A stretch of DNA of 64,000 nucleotides from Bog-473 sp963817735 (lineage in GTDB: Bacteria; Actinomycetota; Acidimicrobiia; Acidimicrobiales; RAAP-2). A model generated the notes under the pieces. That model was given only the letters and a program-made list of their open reading frames with translations, searched no databases and was not told where the DNA came from. Of this stretch, positions 42,451 through 51,749 are shown piece after piece (position 1 is the first letter of the stretch; every line of letters begins with the position of its first letter). The translations under genes and the position numbers were made by a program. The DNA lies in NCBI GenBank assembly GCA_963817735.1, contig CAWFPP010000010.1:186001-250000 (forward strand), in the 5' to 3' direction.

Positions 42451-42465
42451 CAGAATATGATTCTG
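42451..42465. promoter_or_regulatory. CAGAAT-ATG-ATTCTG palindrome between ACAD and TetR
   Basis: Perfect 6-3-6 palindrome, 25 bases upstream of the ACAD start on one side and overlapping the TetR ATG on the other. Typical place for a TetR self-operator that also represses the divergent operon. Confidence 0.5.
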
Positions 42466-43125
42466 GCTATCAAGAACGCAATACCAACCTCCCGGTCCGA
42501 CGGGTCTCCGTCCGACGACGTGGCGGGGCGCATCGTCCGCCGCACCTTGGCCAAGCGGGAGGACCAGTATGCCGATGAGGTCCGGCGCCTGCTCGATGCC
42601 GCGCTCGAGGTCATCCGGCACTGCGGCACGTCCTCGCGGCCCCGCGTGGCCGACATCGTCGCCGAGGCCGGGCTCTCCAACGACGCCTTCTACCGTCACT
42701 TCCGTTCGAAGGACGCCCTGGTCACCGCCATCCTCGAGGACGGCGGCGAGCGTCTGCGGAGCTATCTGGCCCACCAGATGGCCAAGGACCCGACACCCGA
42801 GGGCCAGGTGCGGCGCTGGGTCCGCGGCGTGCTGTCGCAGGCGGACAAGGACATCGCGGCGACGACCCTGGCGGTGCTCTGGAACGCCAGCGCTCTCGGG
42901 GGCGGGCCGGCGGCGGGGCGCCACTTCGCCAGCGCGCCGCTCTCCTCCCTCCTGCACGAGGCCTTCGCCGCCCTGGGCAGCACGGCACCGGCATTCGACG
43001 CGGCGCTGGCGGCCCACGCCACCCTCGGACTGCTGTCGGACTGCCTGTGGCAGCAGGTCGAGCCGTCGCGGGCCGACGTCGAGCGCGTCAGCACCTTCTG
43101 CCTCCGCGCCGTGACGAAGGCCTGA
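42457..43125 (+). CDS. TetR-family regulator
   Basis: A 222-residue TetR protein with HTH (RVADIVAEAGLSNDAFYRHF, then RSKDALVTAIL) and helical ligand domain. The ATG at 42457 is inside the palindrome at 42451-42465; a GTG near 42520 would remove 21 residues and leave the operator fully upstream. It probably represses itself and the divergent ACAD-kinase-quinone reductase operon; ligand likely an acyl-CoA. Confidence 0.88.
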   Translation: MILAIKNAIPTSRSDGSPSDDVAGRIVRRTLAKREDQYADEVRRLLDAALEVIRHCGTSSRPRVADIVAEAGLSNDAFYRHFRSKDALVTAILEDGGERLRSYLAHQMAKDPTPEGQVRRWVRGVLSQADKDIAATTLAVLWNASALGGGPAAGRHFASAPLSSLLHEAFAALGSTAPAFDAALAAHATLGLLSDCLWQQVEPSRADVERVSTFCLRAVTKA

Positions 43126-43134
43126 CCCCTTCGC

Positions 43135-43911
43135 CTACGCGAACTCCTCGGGGACCCAGCTCGGCGCCCGCTTCTCCATGAAGGCGAGCATCCCCTCGCG
43201 CGGTTCGGGCGACTCGGCCAGGGCCCAGAACATGGTCTGGTAGTCGATGAGGCCGTAGCGCTCGTTGAGCATCCGCTTCACGTGCATGCGCGCCATCGGC
43301 GGTGTCTGGAGAATCTCCCTGACCGCCTGCAGTGCGGCGTCGCGGAGCTGCTCGTGGGGCACCAGCCGCGAGATCACGCCGATCCGCTGGGCCTCGGCGG
43401 CGTCGAAGCGCCGGGCCGACAGCAGGAGGTCGCGGGCCACGGCCAGGCCGACATGCGCCGGAAGGACGGCAGCGTAGGTGGCGTCGGGGATGCCGCGCAG
43501 CAGCTCGGGCACGCGGAACGTGGCCCGGTCACTGGCGACCGCGATGTCACTGAGCATGGCGATCAGGAGTCCGCCGGCCTGGCAGATCCCGTTGATGGCC
43601 GCCACCACCGGGGCGCGGCTGTCCCGGATGGTCAGGAAGGGGAGGATGTCGTGCCCGATGTCGGGCGTGGGCTCGTCGCCGGGGTCCCGCCGTCCGCCGA
43701 GATCCCCGCCGGGGGCGAAGACGTCCCCGGTCCCGGTGATGATGAGCGCCGCCAGGTCGGGATCCTCGTTCACGATGCCGACGGCCCGCTTGATCCCGAA
43801 GTACATGGCGGGCGTGAAGGCGTTCCGGGCCTCCGGCCGGTCGATCACACACCAGGCGACCGCACCCTCGCGCTCGAAGCGCAACCCCGCCGCGCCGAGT
43901 TCCTCTGACAC
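43135..43911 (-). CDS. Enoyl-CoA hydratase/isomerase family protein
   Basis: A 258-residue crotonase. VIDRPEARNAFTPAMY, the oxyanion-hole segment VFAPGGDLGG and the second one GICQAGGLLIAMLSD are typical. The usual catalytic Glu in PELLRGIPDATYAAVLP is kept only in part (Glu after Pro, Asp where many have Glu or Gly), so hydratase activity is not certain. AAGGAGGA precedes the GTG start. Stand-alone gene, convergent with the TetR. Confidence 0.9.
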   Translation of the reverse strand: MSEELGAAGLRFEREGAVAWCVIDRPEARNAFTPAMYFGIKRAVGIVNEDPDLAALIITGTGDVFAPGGDLGGRRDPGDEPTPDIGHDILPFLTIRDSRAPVVAAINGICQAGGLLIAMLSDIAVASDRATFRVPELLRGIPDATYAAVLPAHVGLAVARDLLLSARRFDAAEAQRIGVISRLVPHEQLRDAALQAVREILQTPPMARMHVKRMLNERYGLIDYQTMFWALAESPEPREGMLAFMEKRAPSWVPEEFA

Positions 43912-43986
43912 GCGCGTCCTCCTTCGTCCGTCGCTCGCCGGGCGACACTATCGGCCGTCCGGCGCCGGCCGCCCGGGGCCGCCGGC

Positions 43987-44667
43987 CTACGGCAGGGGAG
44001 CGATCCGCTCAATGAGCTGGTCGATGTACGTCTCCATGGCAGTGGCGAGGTCCACCCGCTCCGGATCGGTGAACCACTGGTACTCGACCCCCATGATCGT
44101 GGCGACGACCTCGAGTGCGATCTGGTCGATGTCGACGTCGTCGCGGACCCGGCCCTGCGCCTTCTCGTCCTCGAGCAGGGCGCGCACGAACTGGCGGCCC
44201 GTCTCGTAGCGCTCGACGAAGAAGTCGTGCAAGGGGTCGTTGGCGTCCAGGCTCTCGGTTCCGAGAACGAGGTAGAGCCGGGTGAGGATGGCGGTCTCTA
44301 CGTTGTGGCGGCCGACGTCGCGCAGGCTGGACAGCGTGAGCTCCAGCGGGAAGGCCCGATCGGAGTCGATGGCCTCCATGCGGTCGCGCTCGGCGACGAC
44401 CTCTCGCAGCAGTCGCTCCTTGGTGCCGAAGTAGTAGAGGAGTCCCGTGGCGGTCATCCCGACCCGTTCGGCCAGGGCTGCCACCCCCGTGCCGCGGTAG
44501 CCCTTCGACGCGAAGAGCTCGACCGCCGCGTCGATGATCTGCTGCCGGCGTAGGTCGCCGCGCGGCTGCCGGGAGTGCTCGTCGGCGCCCGCGTTCTCCC
44601 CGTACGGCGCCCCCCCGCGGCCTGCGAACCGCCTCCGCCCCTGCCGATCGTCGGCGCGACTCGCCAT
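43987..44667 (-). CDS. TetR-family regulator
   Basis: A 226-residue TetR protein. After a basic N-terminal tail, the HTH is QQIIDAAVELFASKGYRGTG and VAALAERVGMTATGLLYYFG, followed by a ligand-binding domain. The ATG at 44667 begins MASRADDRQGRR; longer starts add implausible sequence. It is divergent from the transporter genes at 45231 with 563 bases between, and may control transporter expression. Confidence 0.88.
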   Translation of the reverse strand: MASRADDRQGRRRFAGRGGAPYGENAGADEHSRQPRGDLRRQQIIDAAVELFASKGYRGTGVAALAERVGMTATGLLYYFGTKERLLREVVAERDRMEAIDSDRAFPLELTLSSLRDVGRHNVETAILTRLYLVLGTESLDANDPLHDFFVERYETGRQFVRALLEDEKAQGRVRDDVDIDQIALEVVATIMGVEYQWFTDPERVDLATAMETYIDQLIERIAPLP

Positions 44668-45230
44668 GCGGTCATTGGACCCGGAGTCCACGCGCGGCGT
44701 CGAATTGGGCGCGTCTGGAAATGGCGGTGGGCGGCGGTGGGACAGGAGGAGGTCCAGCTCAACGCGACCACAGTGCAGCCGAGAGCCCGACCCTCTCTTG
44801 GTGATGGCAGGACCTAGAGTCGGCGCCCTCGGCGACATTGGACCGGTCGGTACCCCTTGCGGCCGGGCGGAAAATTTCTTATAGTCCTCAAAAATCACAT
44901 TCTCGTCATATCAGAGTGCGAGTACGGGGGCAGTGCATTGGCTGATGTCAAAGCGTTGGTAGATCAACGTATTCGAAAAGAGAAGCTAGCTCTCACTCTG
45001 GAAGAGGCTCGTTCCCGTGACCACACCGGGTCACCCGGGTGGCAGGTCGACGCCGGTCGCCACGACATCGACTTCGGTCGATCGTCGGAGGACGGCGCGG
45101 TCAGCCGCAGTGTGCAGGTGTCCGGGGTCGCACACGGGTTTAGGGAGCAAACATGTCGCACAGCCAAACGGTGAGGGGATCAACAGGGAGGGGGCCTCGA
45201 GAGGGGCGGCTCTCCCGAGAAGGAGGGGCC
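44668..45230. other. Non-coding region upstream of the transporter operon
   Basis: 563 bases with no supported gene. An A+T-rich patch at about 44868-44925 (around TTCTTATAGTCCTCAAAAA) is the most likely promoter area for one or both divergent genes; on the minus strand TATAAG could be a -10. The AAGGAGGGGCC ribosome site for the binding protein is at the right end. Confidence 0.45.
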
Positions 45231-46520
45231 ATGGGCAGCCGTACATCAATCTGGGCCGGAGCAGCGGCCCTCGTCACGGTGCTGGGGTCGATGCTGGCCG
45301 TCAGCCCGGCGCAGGCGGGCGCATCGAGCCCGGCCGACGCCGGCGTGACGGCGAGCACCATCACCGTCGGGCTGCCGTACGTGAACTTCGCGGCCTTGCA
45401 GAGCCTCGGTGTCACGATCAACGACGGCAGCTTTCCCGACGCCTACAACGCGGTGATCGCCGGCATCAACGCGCACGGCGGGGTCGACGGGCGCAAGCTC
45501 GTCCTGCAGATGGCCGAGATGAACCCGTCGGTGCCGGCCCAGCAGACGGGGTCCTGCACCCAGCTCACCGAGGACGACAAGGTCTTCATCGCCATCGCGC
45601 CGGTGTTCCCGGACTGCTATCAGCAGGACCACGACACGCCCGTGATCATGGGATCCTTGCCGGGCGCGTTGCCCGCCAGCGCAGCGCCGGACTTCGCCCT
45701 CATTCCTCCCGACGCGAACTTCGATCCGCTGCAACTCGCCGCGTTCAAGAAGGAGGGCGCCTTCAAGGGCAAGAAAGTCGCCGTCTTCTACGGCGCCGAC
45801 TCGGATGCGCCCGAGGTGAAGGTCGTGCAGTCGGACCTCAAGAAGCTCGGTGTCCCCGTCGTGCTGACGGCCGAGGACAGCGTGCAGTCCACCGACGCCG
45901 TCGCCTCCGACCAGGAGGTCCAGTCCATCGCCCAGCGCTTCCAAAGCGCGGGCGTCAATGTGGTCGTCGGTGTCGGCGGCTCCGGCTCGACCACCTGGCC
46001 CCGCGCCATGTTCGACAACCAGAGCAACTACAAGCCCACCTTCATCGCCACCAGTGAGTCGTCCTTGATTTCGTACGTCGAGTCGACCAAGGGGGCGAAC
46101 CCGTACCTGGACAACGTCCTGGCGGCCAGTTCTGCACCGACCTTCTACCAGCAGTGGAAGGACCCCGCCATCCAGAAGTGCGCCGCCGAGGTGCACAAGG
46201 CCTATCCGTCGGACACCATCACCCCGCCGGTCAACCCCACCAGCCCCGGGGCGGGAAACAGCACGGACACGACCTACACGTCGGTGGTCGAGGCCTGCCA
46301 GTACATGGCCCTGTTCGACGACATCGCGGCCAAGGCCGGCAAGAACCTGACGGTGGCCAGCTTCACCAAGGCCGGGTACGCGCTGAAGGACGCCGACATC
46401 CCCGGTATCGGGACTGTCTCGTTCGGACCTGGTCAGGCCTACGCCACGGGCCCGGTGGTGATCTTCAAGTACGACCCGACGAGCGAGACGCTCGTGCCTG
46501 CGTCAAGCTCTGGGAAGTGA
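45231..46520 (+). CDS. Branched-chain-type ABC substrate-binding protein
   Basis: A 429-residue periplasmic-binding-protein type 1 fold (LivJ/K-like) protein. Residues 1-29 are a Sec signal peptide ending VSPAQA. ITVGLPYVNF, FPDAYNAVIAGINAHGGVDG, VAVFYGADSD and the VNVVVGVGGSG strand fit the family. It lacks a lipobox Cys at the cleavage site, so it may be held by the permease or be free in the exterior space. The ATG at 45231 follows AAGGAGGGGCC. It heads the transporter operon and probably sets substrate range (amino acids, acids or aromatic compounds). Confidence 0.88.
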   Translation: MGSRTSIWAGAAALVTVLGSMLAVSPAQAGASSPADAGVTASTITVGLPYVNFAALQSLGVTINDGSFPDAYNAVIAGINAHGGVDGRKLVLQMAEMNPSVPAQQTGSCTQLTEDDKVFIAIAPVFPDCYQQDHDTPVIMGSLPGALPASAAPDFALIPPDANFDPLQLAAFKKEGAFKGKKVAVFYGADSDAPEVKVVQSDLKKLGVPVVLTAEDSVQSTDAVASDQEVQSIAQRFQSAGVNVVVGVGGSGSTTWPRAMFDNQSNYKPTFIATSESSLISYVESTKGANPYLDNVLAASSAPTFYQQWKDPAIQKCAAEVHKAYPSDTITPPVNPTSPGAGNSTDTTYTSVVEACQYMALFDDIAAKAGKNLTVASFTKAGYALKDADIPGIGTVSFGPGQAYATGPVVIFKYDPTSETLVPASSSGK

Positions 46521-46575
46521 CCCCGGCCGGCCCCACCCCAGCGACGAGGCGTCTCGCAGGTGCCGGCGCGCCGGG

Positions 46576-48864
46576 GTGGAGCCGGGCTCGGGGAGTGGGG
46601 CTGCGTTGAACGAACCCCTGGGGGATGCCGTGCCCTCCGCAGCATCCGCAGCATCCGCAGCCCCAGTCGCCGCCGACGCCCTGAGCCCGGCCGAGCTGGC
46701 CCGTCTGGTGGTCGACTCGGCGGCGGAACGGCAGAAGGCGGCGGAGGTGACGCCGGAGGTCCTGCTCCCCGACGAGATGCTGCCGGGGGCCGGCGAGGAG
46801 CAGGTGACCTTGCGCAACGGACTGCGCAAGGCGGGCTCCCGTGCCTTCATCACCCTGGCCATCATCGTCACACTGGACAACCTCCAGAGCTCGGGGCTGG
46901 CTGTCCTGTCCCCGAACATCCAGTCGTCCTTCCACGTCTCGACCGGCGCCATTACCTTCGTGGCGGGCATCTCGGGTGGCTTCCTGGTCCTCGGGATCCT
47001 CCCGATGGGCTGGCTGGCCGACCGCTTCCGCCGCCCGCCCATCATCGGGTGGGCCACGTTCGCCTTCGGGTTGATGGTCCTCGCCTCGGGCTTCGCCATC
47101 AATATCTTCGTGTTCTTCCTGGCCCGCTTCGGTGCCGGCATCTCGCAGTCGAGCACCAACAGCGTGCATCTCTCCCTGCTCTCCGACGCCTACCCGATCA
47201 ACGTCCGCGGCCGGCTCTACGCCGCCATGGGGATGGCCAGCGGCGCGGCGATGGCCGCCAGCCCCCTACTGGTCGGCCTCATCGCCACACAGGTCGGGGG
47301 CCCGAACGGCTGGCGCTGGGCCTTTTACATCCTGGCCATCCCGATCCTCGTGGTGGCGATCTTCGCCTTCCGGATCAAGGAGCCCCCCCGCGGGCAGTAC
47401 GAGAAGAAGGACGTTCTGGGTGAGGTCATCGGCGACCCGCGCCCGGCGGCGCCATCGCTGGAGGCGGCGTTCGAGCGGATCATGCGTATCCGGACCATCA
47501 AGACGGTGCTCATCGCCTTCTCCGCCATCGGCTTCGGGCTGTTCACGGGACCGGTGCTCGGCAACCTCTACCTCAAGCAGCGCTTCGGGCTCGACGCGTT
47601 CCAGCGCGGTCTCATCGGCACTATCGGCAGCGTCGGGGTGCTCGTGGCCCTGCCTCTCGTCGGCCGGTACTACGACCGCCTCTATCGCAAGGACCCGGCG
47701 AAGGCCCTCTCGTTGATCGGCAAGGTGATCCTTCCCGTGGCCTTCCTGGTCCCTATTCAGTACTTCATGCCCAACGCAGTCCTCTGGGCCATCTTCAGCG
47801 TCCCGACCGTGGTGCTCCTCCTCACCGGCTTCTCCATGATCGCTCCGGTCCTCACCTCGGTGGCTCCCTACCGCCTGCGTGGGATGGTCGGCGCGGTAGG
47901 GGGCATCTACGTCTTTTTCGTCGGCGCCACCGGGGGAGCGATCCTGGCAGCCCTCCTCGACAGCGCCTTCGGCCTCCGCGCCACCGTTCTGATCATCATG
48001 ATCCCCTCTACCCTCTTCGGGGCCTTCATGATCGTTCGGAGCGCCCACTTCATCCGGAACGACCTCTCCCTGGTGGTGGTCGAGCTCCAGGAGGAGCTCG
48101 AGGAGCACCGTCGCCAGGAGGCCGACCCCGACCAGATCCCGGTTCTCCAGCTCAGCAGCGTCGACTTCAGCTACGGGCACGTGCAGATCCTCTTCGGGGT
48201 CAATTTCGAAGTGAAGCGGGGCGAGGTGCTCGCCCTCCTCGGGACGAACGGTGCGGGGAAGTCGACGGCGCTGAACGTCGCTGCCGGGCTGGAGGTCCCG
48301 GCGCGCGGGGTCGTGCGCCTCAACGGGCGCGACATCACCTACACAACGCCGGAGCAGCGTGCCCGGCTGGGCATTCACCTCCTCCCGGGCGGCAAGGGCG
48401 TATTCGGCCCGATGACCGTGGCGGAGAACCTCGAGATGGGCGGTTTCGTCTACCGCTCCGACCGCGACGAACTGCGCCGGCGGACCGACCGGGTCTACGG
48501 GCTCTTCCCCGCCCTGAACGAGCGCCGTGGCGAGCGGGCCGACTCGCTGTCGGGCGGCCAGCAACAGATGCTTGCGTTGGCCATCGCCATGCTGCATGAC
48601 CCGGCCGTGCTCATGATCGACGAGCTGTCTCTCGGCCTGGCCCCGATCATCGTCCAGGAGCTCATCGAGGTCGTCGACGGCCTGAAGACGGCGGGGGTGA
48701 CGTTGATCATCGTCGAGCAGTCGCTCAATGTGGCAGCCGCCATCGCCGACAGGGCGGTCTTCCTCGAGAAGGGACGTGTCCGTTTCGCGGGCCAGATCCG
48801 GGACCTGATGGAACGAGACGACCTGGCGCGCGCGGTGTTCCTCGGGGGTCAGGAAGTCGAGTGA
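46576..48864 (+). CDS. MFS permease fused to a LivF-type ABC ATPase
   Basis: A 762-residue fusion. Residues about 90-510 form a major-facilitator domain: 12 predicted helices, with the MFS loop motif GWLADRFRRPP between helices 2 and 3. Residues about 525-755 are a LivF-like ABC ATPase: Walker A GTNGAGKST (about 555), LLPGGKGVFGPMTVAENL, signature LSGGQQQM (about 658), Walker B AVLMIDELSLGLAP. The first 70 residues are Ala-rich. GTG 46576 or TTG 46606 may start it. Its stop is shared with the LivHMG gene start (TGATG). Reading is continuous with no frameshift, so the fusion is real in the sequence. Confidence 0.88.
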   Translation: MEPGSGSGAALNEPLGDAVPSAASAASAAPVAADALSPAELARLVVDSAAERQKAAEVTPEVLLPDEMLPGAGEEQVTLRNGLRKAGSRAFITLAIIVTLDNLQSSGLAVLSPNIQSSFHVSTGAITFVAGISGGFLVLGILPMGWLADRFRRPPIIGWATFAFGLMVLASGFAINIFVFFLARFGAGISQSSTNSVHLSLLSDAYPINVRGRLYAAMGMASGAAMAASPLLVGLIATQVGGPNGWRWAFYILAIPILVVAIFAFRIKEPPRGQYEKKDVLGEVIGDPRPAAPSLEAAFERIMRIRTIKTVLIAFSAIGFGLFTGPVLGNLYLKQRFGLDAFQRGLIGTIGSVGVLVALPLVGRYYDRLYRKDPAKALSLIGKVILPVAFLVPIQYFMPNAVLWAIFSVPTVVLLLTGFSMIAPVLTSVAPYRLRGMVGAVGGIYVFFVGATGGAILAALLDSAFGLRATVLIIMIPSTLFGAFMIVRSAHFIRNDLSLVVVELQEELEEHRRQEADPDQIPVLQLSSVDFSYGHVQILFGVNFEVKRGEVLALLGTNGAGKSTALNVAAGLEVPARGVVRLNGRDITYTTPEQRARLGIHLLPGGKGVFGPMTVAENLEMGGFVYRSDRDELRRRTDRVYGLFPALNERRGERADSLSGGQQQMLALAIAMLHDPAVLMIDELSLGLAPIIVQELIEVVDGLKTAGVTLIIVEQSLNVAAAIADRAVFLEKGRVRFAGQIRDLMERDDLARAVFLGGQEVE

Positions 48865-51701
48865 TGCTCGCCGTCACGTGGTTGAACAGCCAGATCGTCT
48901 TCGACGGCGTCGTCCAGGGGCTCGGCATCGCGGTGATCGCCGTCGGCGTGGTGCTCGTCTACCGTGCCACCCGGATCATCAATTTCGCCGTAGGCAATAT
49001 GGGCGTCGTCGGGGCCGCCATCCTGTCGCTCCTGGTGGTGCAGTACCACGTGCCTTTCTGGGTGGGCCTTGCCATCGCCCTGCTCGTGGGGCTGGCGTTC
49101 GGGGCGGTCGTCGACCTGGCCATCATCCGACGACTCCGCAAGTCGCCCCGCGTCGTCGTGCTGGTGGCCACCATCGGCGTCTCGCAGCTGGCCGAGGCCA
49201 TCGCCATCAAGATCCCCACCCCGACCTCTGTCAGCATCCACTACCCGGCCGCGATCGGTGGCATCTGGACGGTGGCCGGCGTCACCGTGAGGGGATCTGA
49301 TCTCTCGATCCTGATCATCGTCCCCGTCACCCTCGTCGCGTTGACGTGGTTCCTGGACCGGACGACGCTCGGCCGTACCGTCAAGGCCTGCGCCAGCAAC
49401 CCGCAGTTGGCGCGCCTGTCGAGCATCAGCCCCAAAATGGTCTCGACCCTGGTGTGGGCGCTGGCGGCGGCGCTCTCCACGCTTTCGGTCGTGCTCATCG
49501 CGGGTCAGAGCGGGGCGGCGGGGGACCTGACGACCCTGGGGCCGCAGACTCTGTCGCTGGCCCTGGTCGCCGCGGTCATCGGTGGCATGACCTCGTTCCG
49601 CCGGACGATCGTCGCCAGCGTCGCCATCGGCCTGCTCCAGAGCATCGTGAACTTCAACTTCATCGACGAGCCGGGCCTGATCAACCTGTTGCTCCTGATC
49701 ATCGTTGTGGTGGCCGTCCTCTTCAACCGTGAGCGGGCCGACGAGAGCGAAGTCTTCGCCTTCACCCCCAGGACGCGCCCCATCCCTGAGCGCCTCCAGT
49801 CCACCCGGTGGGCCCGCAACGTGAACAAGAGCGGGATCCTCGCTCTCGCCGCGATCGCCATCGTCCTCCCGTTGATCTTCACCGAGCCGTCCACCCAGCA
49901 GACCTTCACCGAGGTGCTGGCCTTTGCCATCTGTGCGACCTCCCTGACGGTCCTCACCGGGTGGTTGGGACAGCTCTCGCTCGGACAGATGGCTTTTGCC
50001 GGCCTCGGCGCCCTGTTCGCCGCCCGACTGGTGGAGGGAGGTGTGCCCTTCTGGCTGGCGATCGTGGCGACCACCGCCGGATCAGCCGTGCTCGCCGCAG
50101 TCCTCGGGCTCACCTCGTTGCGGGTAAAGGGTCTCTACCTGGCCGTGGTCACGTTCGTCTTCGCGCTGGCCGCCCAGCAGTACTTCTTCAGCCTCGGGAT
50201 CCTGAGCGGCGCTTCCTCGGACGGGTCCGACCTGCCGTTCGTCCCGGGCAAGCTCTTCTCGCTGTCGTTCCCTGGCCAGCGCACGTATTACTACGTGGTC
50301 CTCGTCATTCTGGCCGTGGTCCTCCTGGTCGCCTACCGGTTCAGGGACAGCGGAATCGGCCGCTCCATCATGGCGGTGCGCGACAACGAGAACGCGGCCT
50401 CCGCCTACCGGGTGCGTCCGGTCTGGGAGAAGATCCGCGCCTTCGCCATTGCGGGGGCGCTGGCCGGCATGGGTGGTGCCCTGCTCAGTGGCGCCTACGC
50501 CAACGTCGCGTTCGGCGGACCGGGGAGTTTCTTCATCGTGGACATGTCGCTGAGCCTGGTGGCCATGGTGGTCATCGGCGGCATGGGCTCGGTGACCGCG
50601 GCGGTCATCGGCGCGATCTGGGTCATCGGGATCCCCGCCCTGGCGCCCAACAACCTGGTCCTCGGGCTGCTCACGTCGAGCATCGGGCTGCTCGGGGTCC
50701 TCCTCTACTTCCCCCGGGGGCTCATGCAGATCGCCTACGACGGACGCGACGCGCTCCTGTCCTGGGCTGATCGACGGTTCGGCAAGGAGGTCGTTGCACC
50801 GACTCCGAGCGCGCCGGCCACGGTGGCGTTGCCGGTGCCCGCGCACCGCGAAGGTGGCATGCCGACGCTCGCCGCTTCCGACCTCCGCGTCACCTTCGGC
50901 GGCAACACCGCCGTCGACGGCGTGACGATCAACGTGGACGCACGCGAGATCGTCGGGCTGATCGGGAGCAACGGCGCCGGCAAGTCGACGCTCATGAATG
51001 CGATCGGGGGATTCGTCCGGGCGTCGGGGTCGGTGCGGCTGGGCCACGAGGAGGTCGGGGACAAGCCGCCCGCCTACCGAGCCGGGTTGGGCCTGGGCCG
51101 GACGTTCCAGTCGGCCACCCTGTTCCCGGAGCTGACGGTGACCGAGACCCTCCTGGTGGCGCTCGAGGGGAAGACCGAGACGGGCGTCCTCTCGACCGCG
51201 CTCGCCCTGCCCCGGGCGACGCGCCGCAGCCGGCGCGACCGGGCCGCTGTCAGTGACCTGGTCGACCTGCTCGGTCTGGGGTCCTACCGGGACCACTACA
51301 TCGCCGACCTCTCGACCGGGACCCGGCGGGTGGTCGAGCTGGCCGGACTGCTGGCGCTCGACGCCAAGGTGCTCTGCCTCGACGAGCCCACCGCGGGTTT
51401 GGCTCAACGCGAGACAGAGGCCTTCGGCCCGCTGATCGTGACCGTGCGCCGACAACTCGACGCGTCGGTCCTTTTGATCGAGCACGACATGCCCCTCATC
51501 ATGGGTATCAGCGACCGGGTGTATTGCCTCGAGGCCGGAAGTGTCATCGCCGAGGGTGCACCGTCCACGGTCCGCGACGACCCCCGGGTCATCGCCAGCT
51601 ACCTCGGCACCGACGAGCGGGCCATCAACCGGAGCGGCGCCCCCTCCGTTGACGCGTCCCCGGCCTCCGCCGCGCTCGGATCCGAGCCGAGCCCGGCCTG
51701 A
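48864..51701 (+). CDS. LivH-LivM-LivG fusion, branched-chain-type ABC transporter
   Basis: A 945-residue polypeptide joining both permeases and one ATPase. LivH-like part about 1-290 (VLVYRATRIINFAVGNMGVVGA, split by the usual motif), LivM-like part about 325-640 (GWLGQLSLGQMAFAGLGA, AVRDNENAASAYRV, GGMGSVTAAVIGA) and a LivG-like ATPase about 665-910 (Walker A GSNGAGKST, signature variant LSTGTRRVVELA, Walker B VLCLDEPTAGL). The LivF ATPase needed to complete the pair is on the upstream MFS fusion. The signature has ST for SG. Together with 45231 it gives a full importer. Confidence 0.92.
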   Translation: MLAVTWLNSQIVFDGVVQGLGIAVIAVGVVLVYRATRIINFAVGNMGVVGAAILSLLVVQYHVPFWVGLAIALLVGLAFGAVVDLAIIRRLRKSPRVVVLVATIGVSQLAEAIAIKIPTPTSVSIHYPAAIGGIWTVAGVTVRGSDLSILIIVPVTLVALTWFLDRTTLGRTVKACASNPQLARLSSISPKMVSTLVWALAAALSTLSVVLIAGQSGAAGDLTTLGPQTLSLALVAAVIGGMTSFRRTIVASVAIGLLQSIVNFNFIDEPGLINLLLLIIVVVAVLFNRERADESEVFAFTPRTRPIPERLQSTRWARNVNKSGILALAAIAIVLPLIFTEPSTQQTFTEVLAFAICATSLTVLTGWLGQLSLGQMAFAGLGALFAARLVEGGVPFWLAIVATTAGSAVLAAVLGLTSLRVKGLYLAVVTFVFALAAQQYFFSLGILSGASSDGSDLPFVPGKLFSLSFPGQRTYYYVVLVILAVVLLVAYRFRDSGIGRSIMAVRDNENAASAYRVRPVWEKIRAFAIAGALAGMGGALLSGAYANVAFGGPGSFFIVDMSLSLVAMVVIGGMGSVTAAVIGAIWVIGIPALAPNNLVLGLLTSSIGLLGVLLYFPRGLMQIAYDGRDALLSWADRRFGKEVVAPTPSAPATVALPVPAHREGGMPTLAASDLRVTFGGNTAVDGVTINVDAREIVGLIGSNGAGKSTLMNAIGGFVRASGSVRLGHEEVGDKPPAYRAGLGLGRTFQSATLFPELTVTETLLVALEGKTETGVLSTALALPRATRRSRRDRAAVSDLVDLLGLGSYRDHYIADLSTGTRRVVELAGLLALDAKVLCLDEPTAGLAQRETEAFGPLIVTVRRQLDASVLLIEHDMPLIMGISDRVYCLEAGSVIAEGAPSTVRDDPRVIASYLGTDERAINRSGAPSVDASPASAALGSEPSPA

Positions 51702-51749
51702 CGTCGCACTAACGTCCGGTTCGACCATGCACCGGGGAGGACGCGCGAC

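Noticed and set aside
44857..45174. 105-codon frame between TetR and the binding protein
   Set aside because: Starts in an A+T-rich promoter-like patch, no family similarity or ribosome site.
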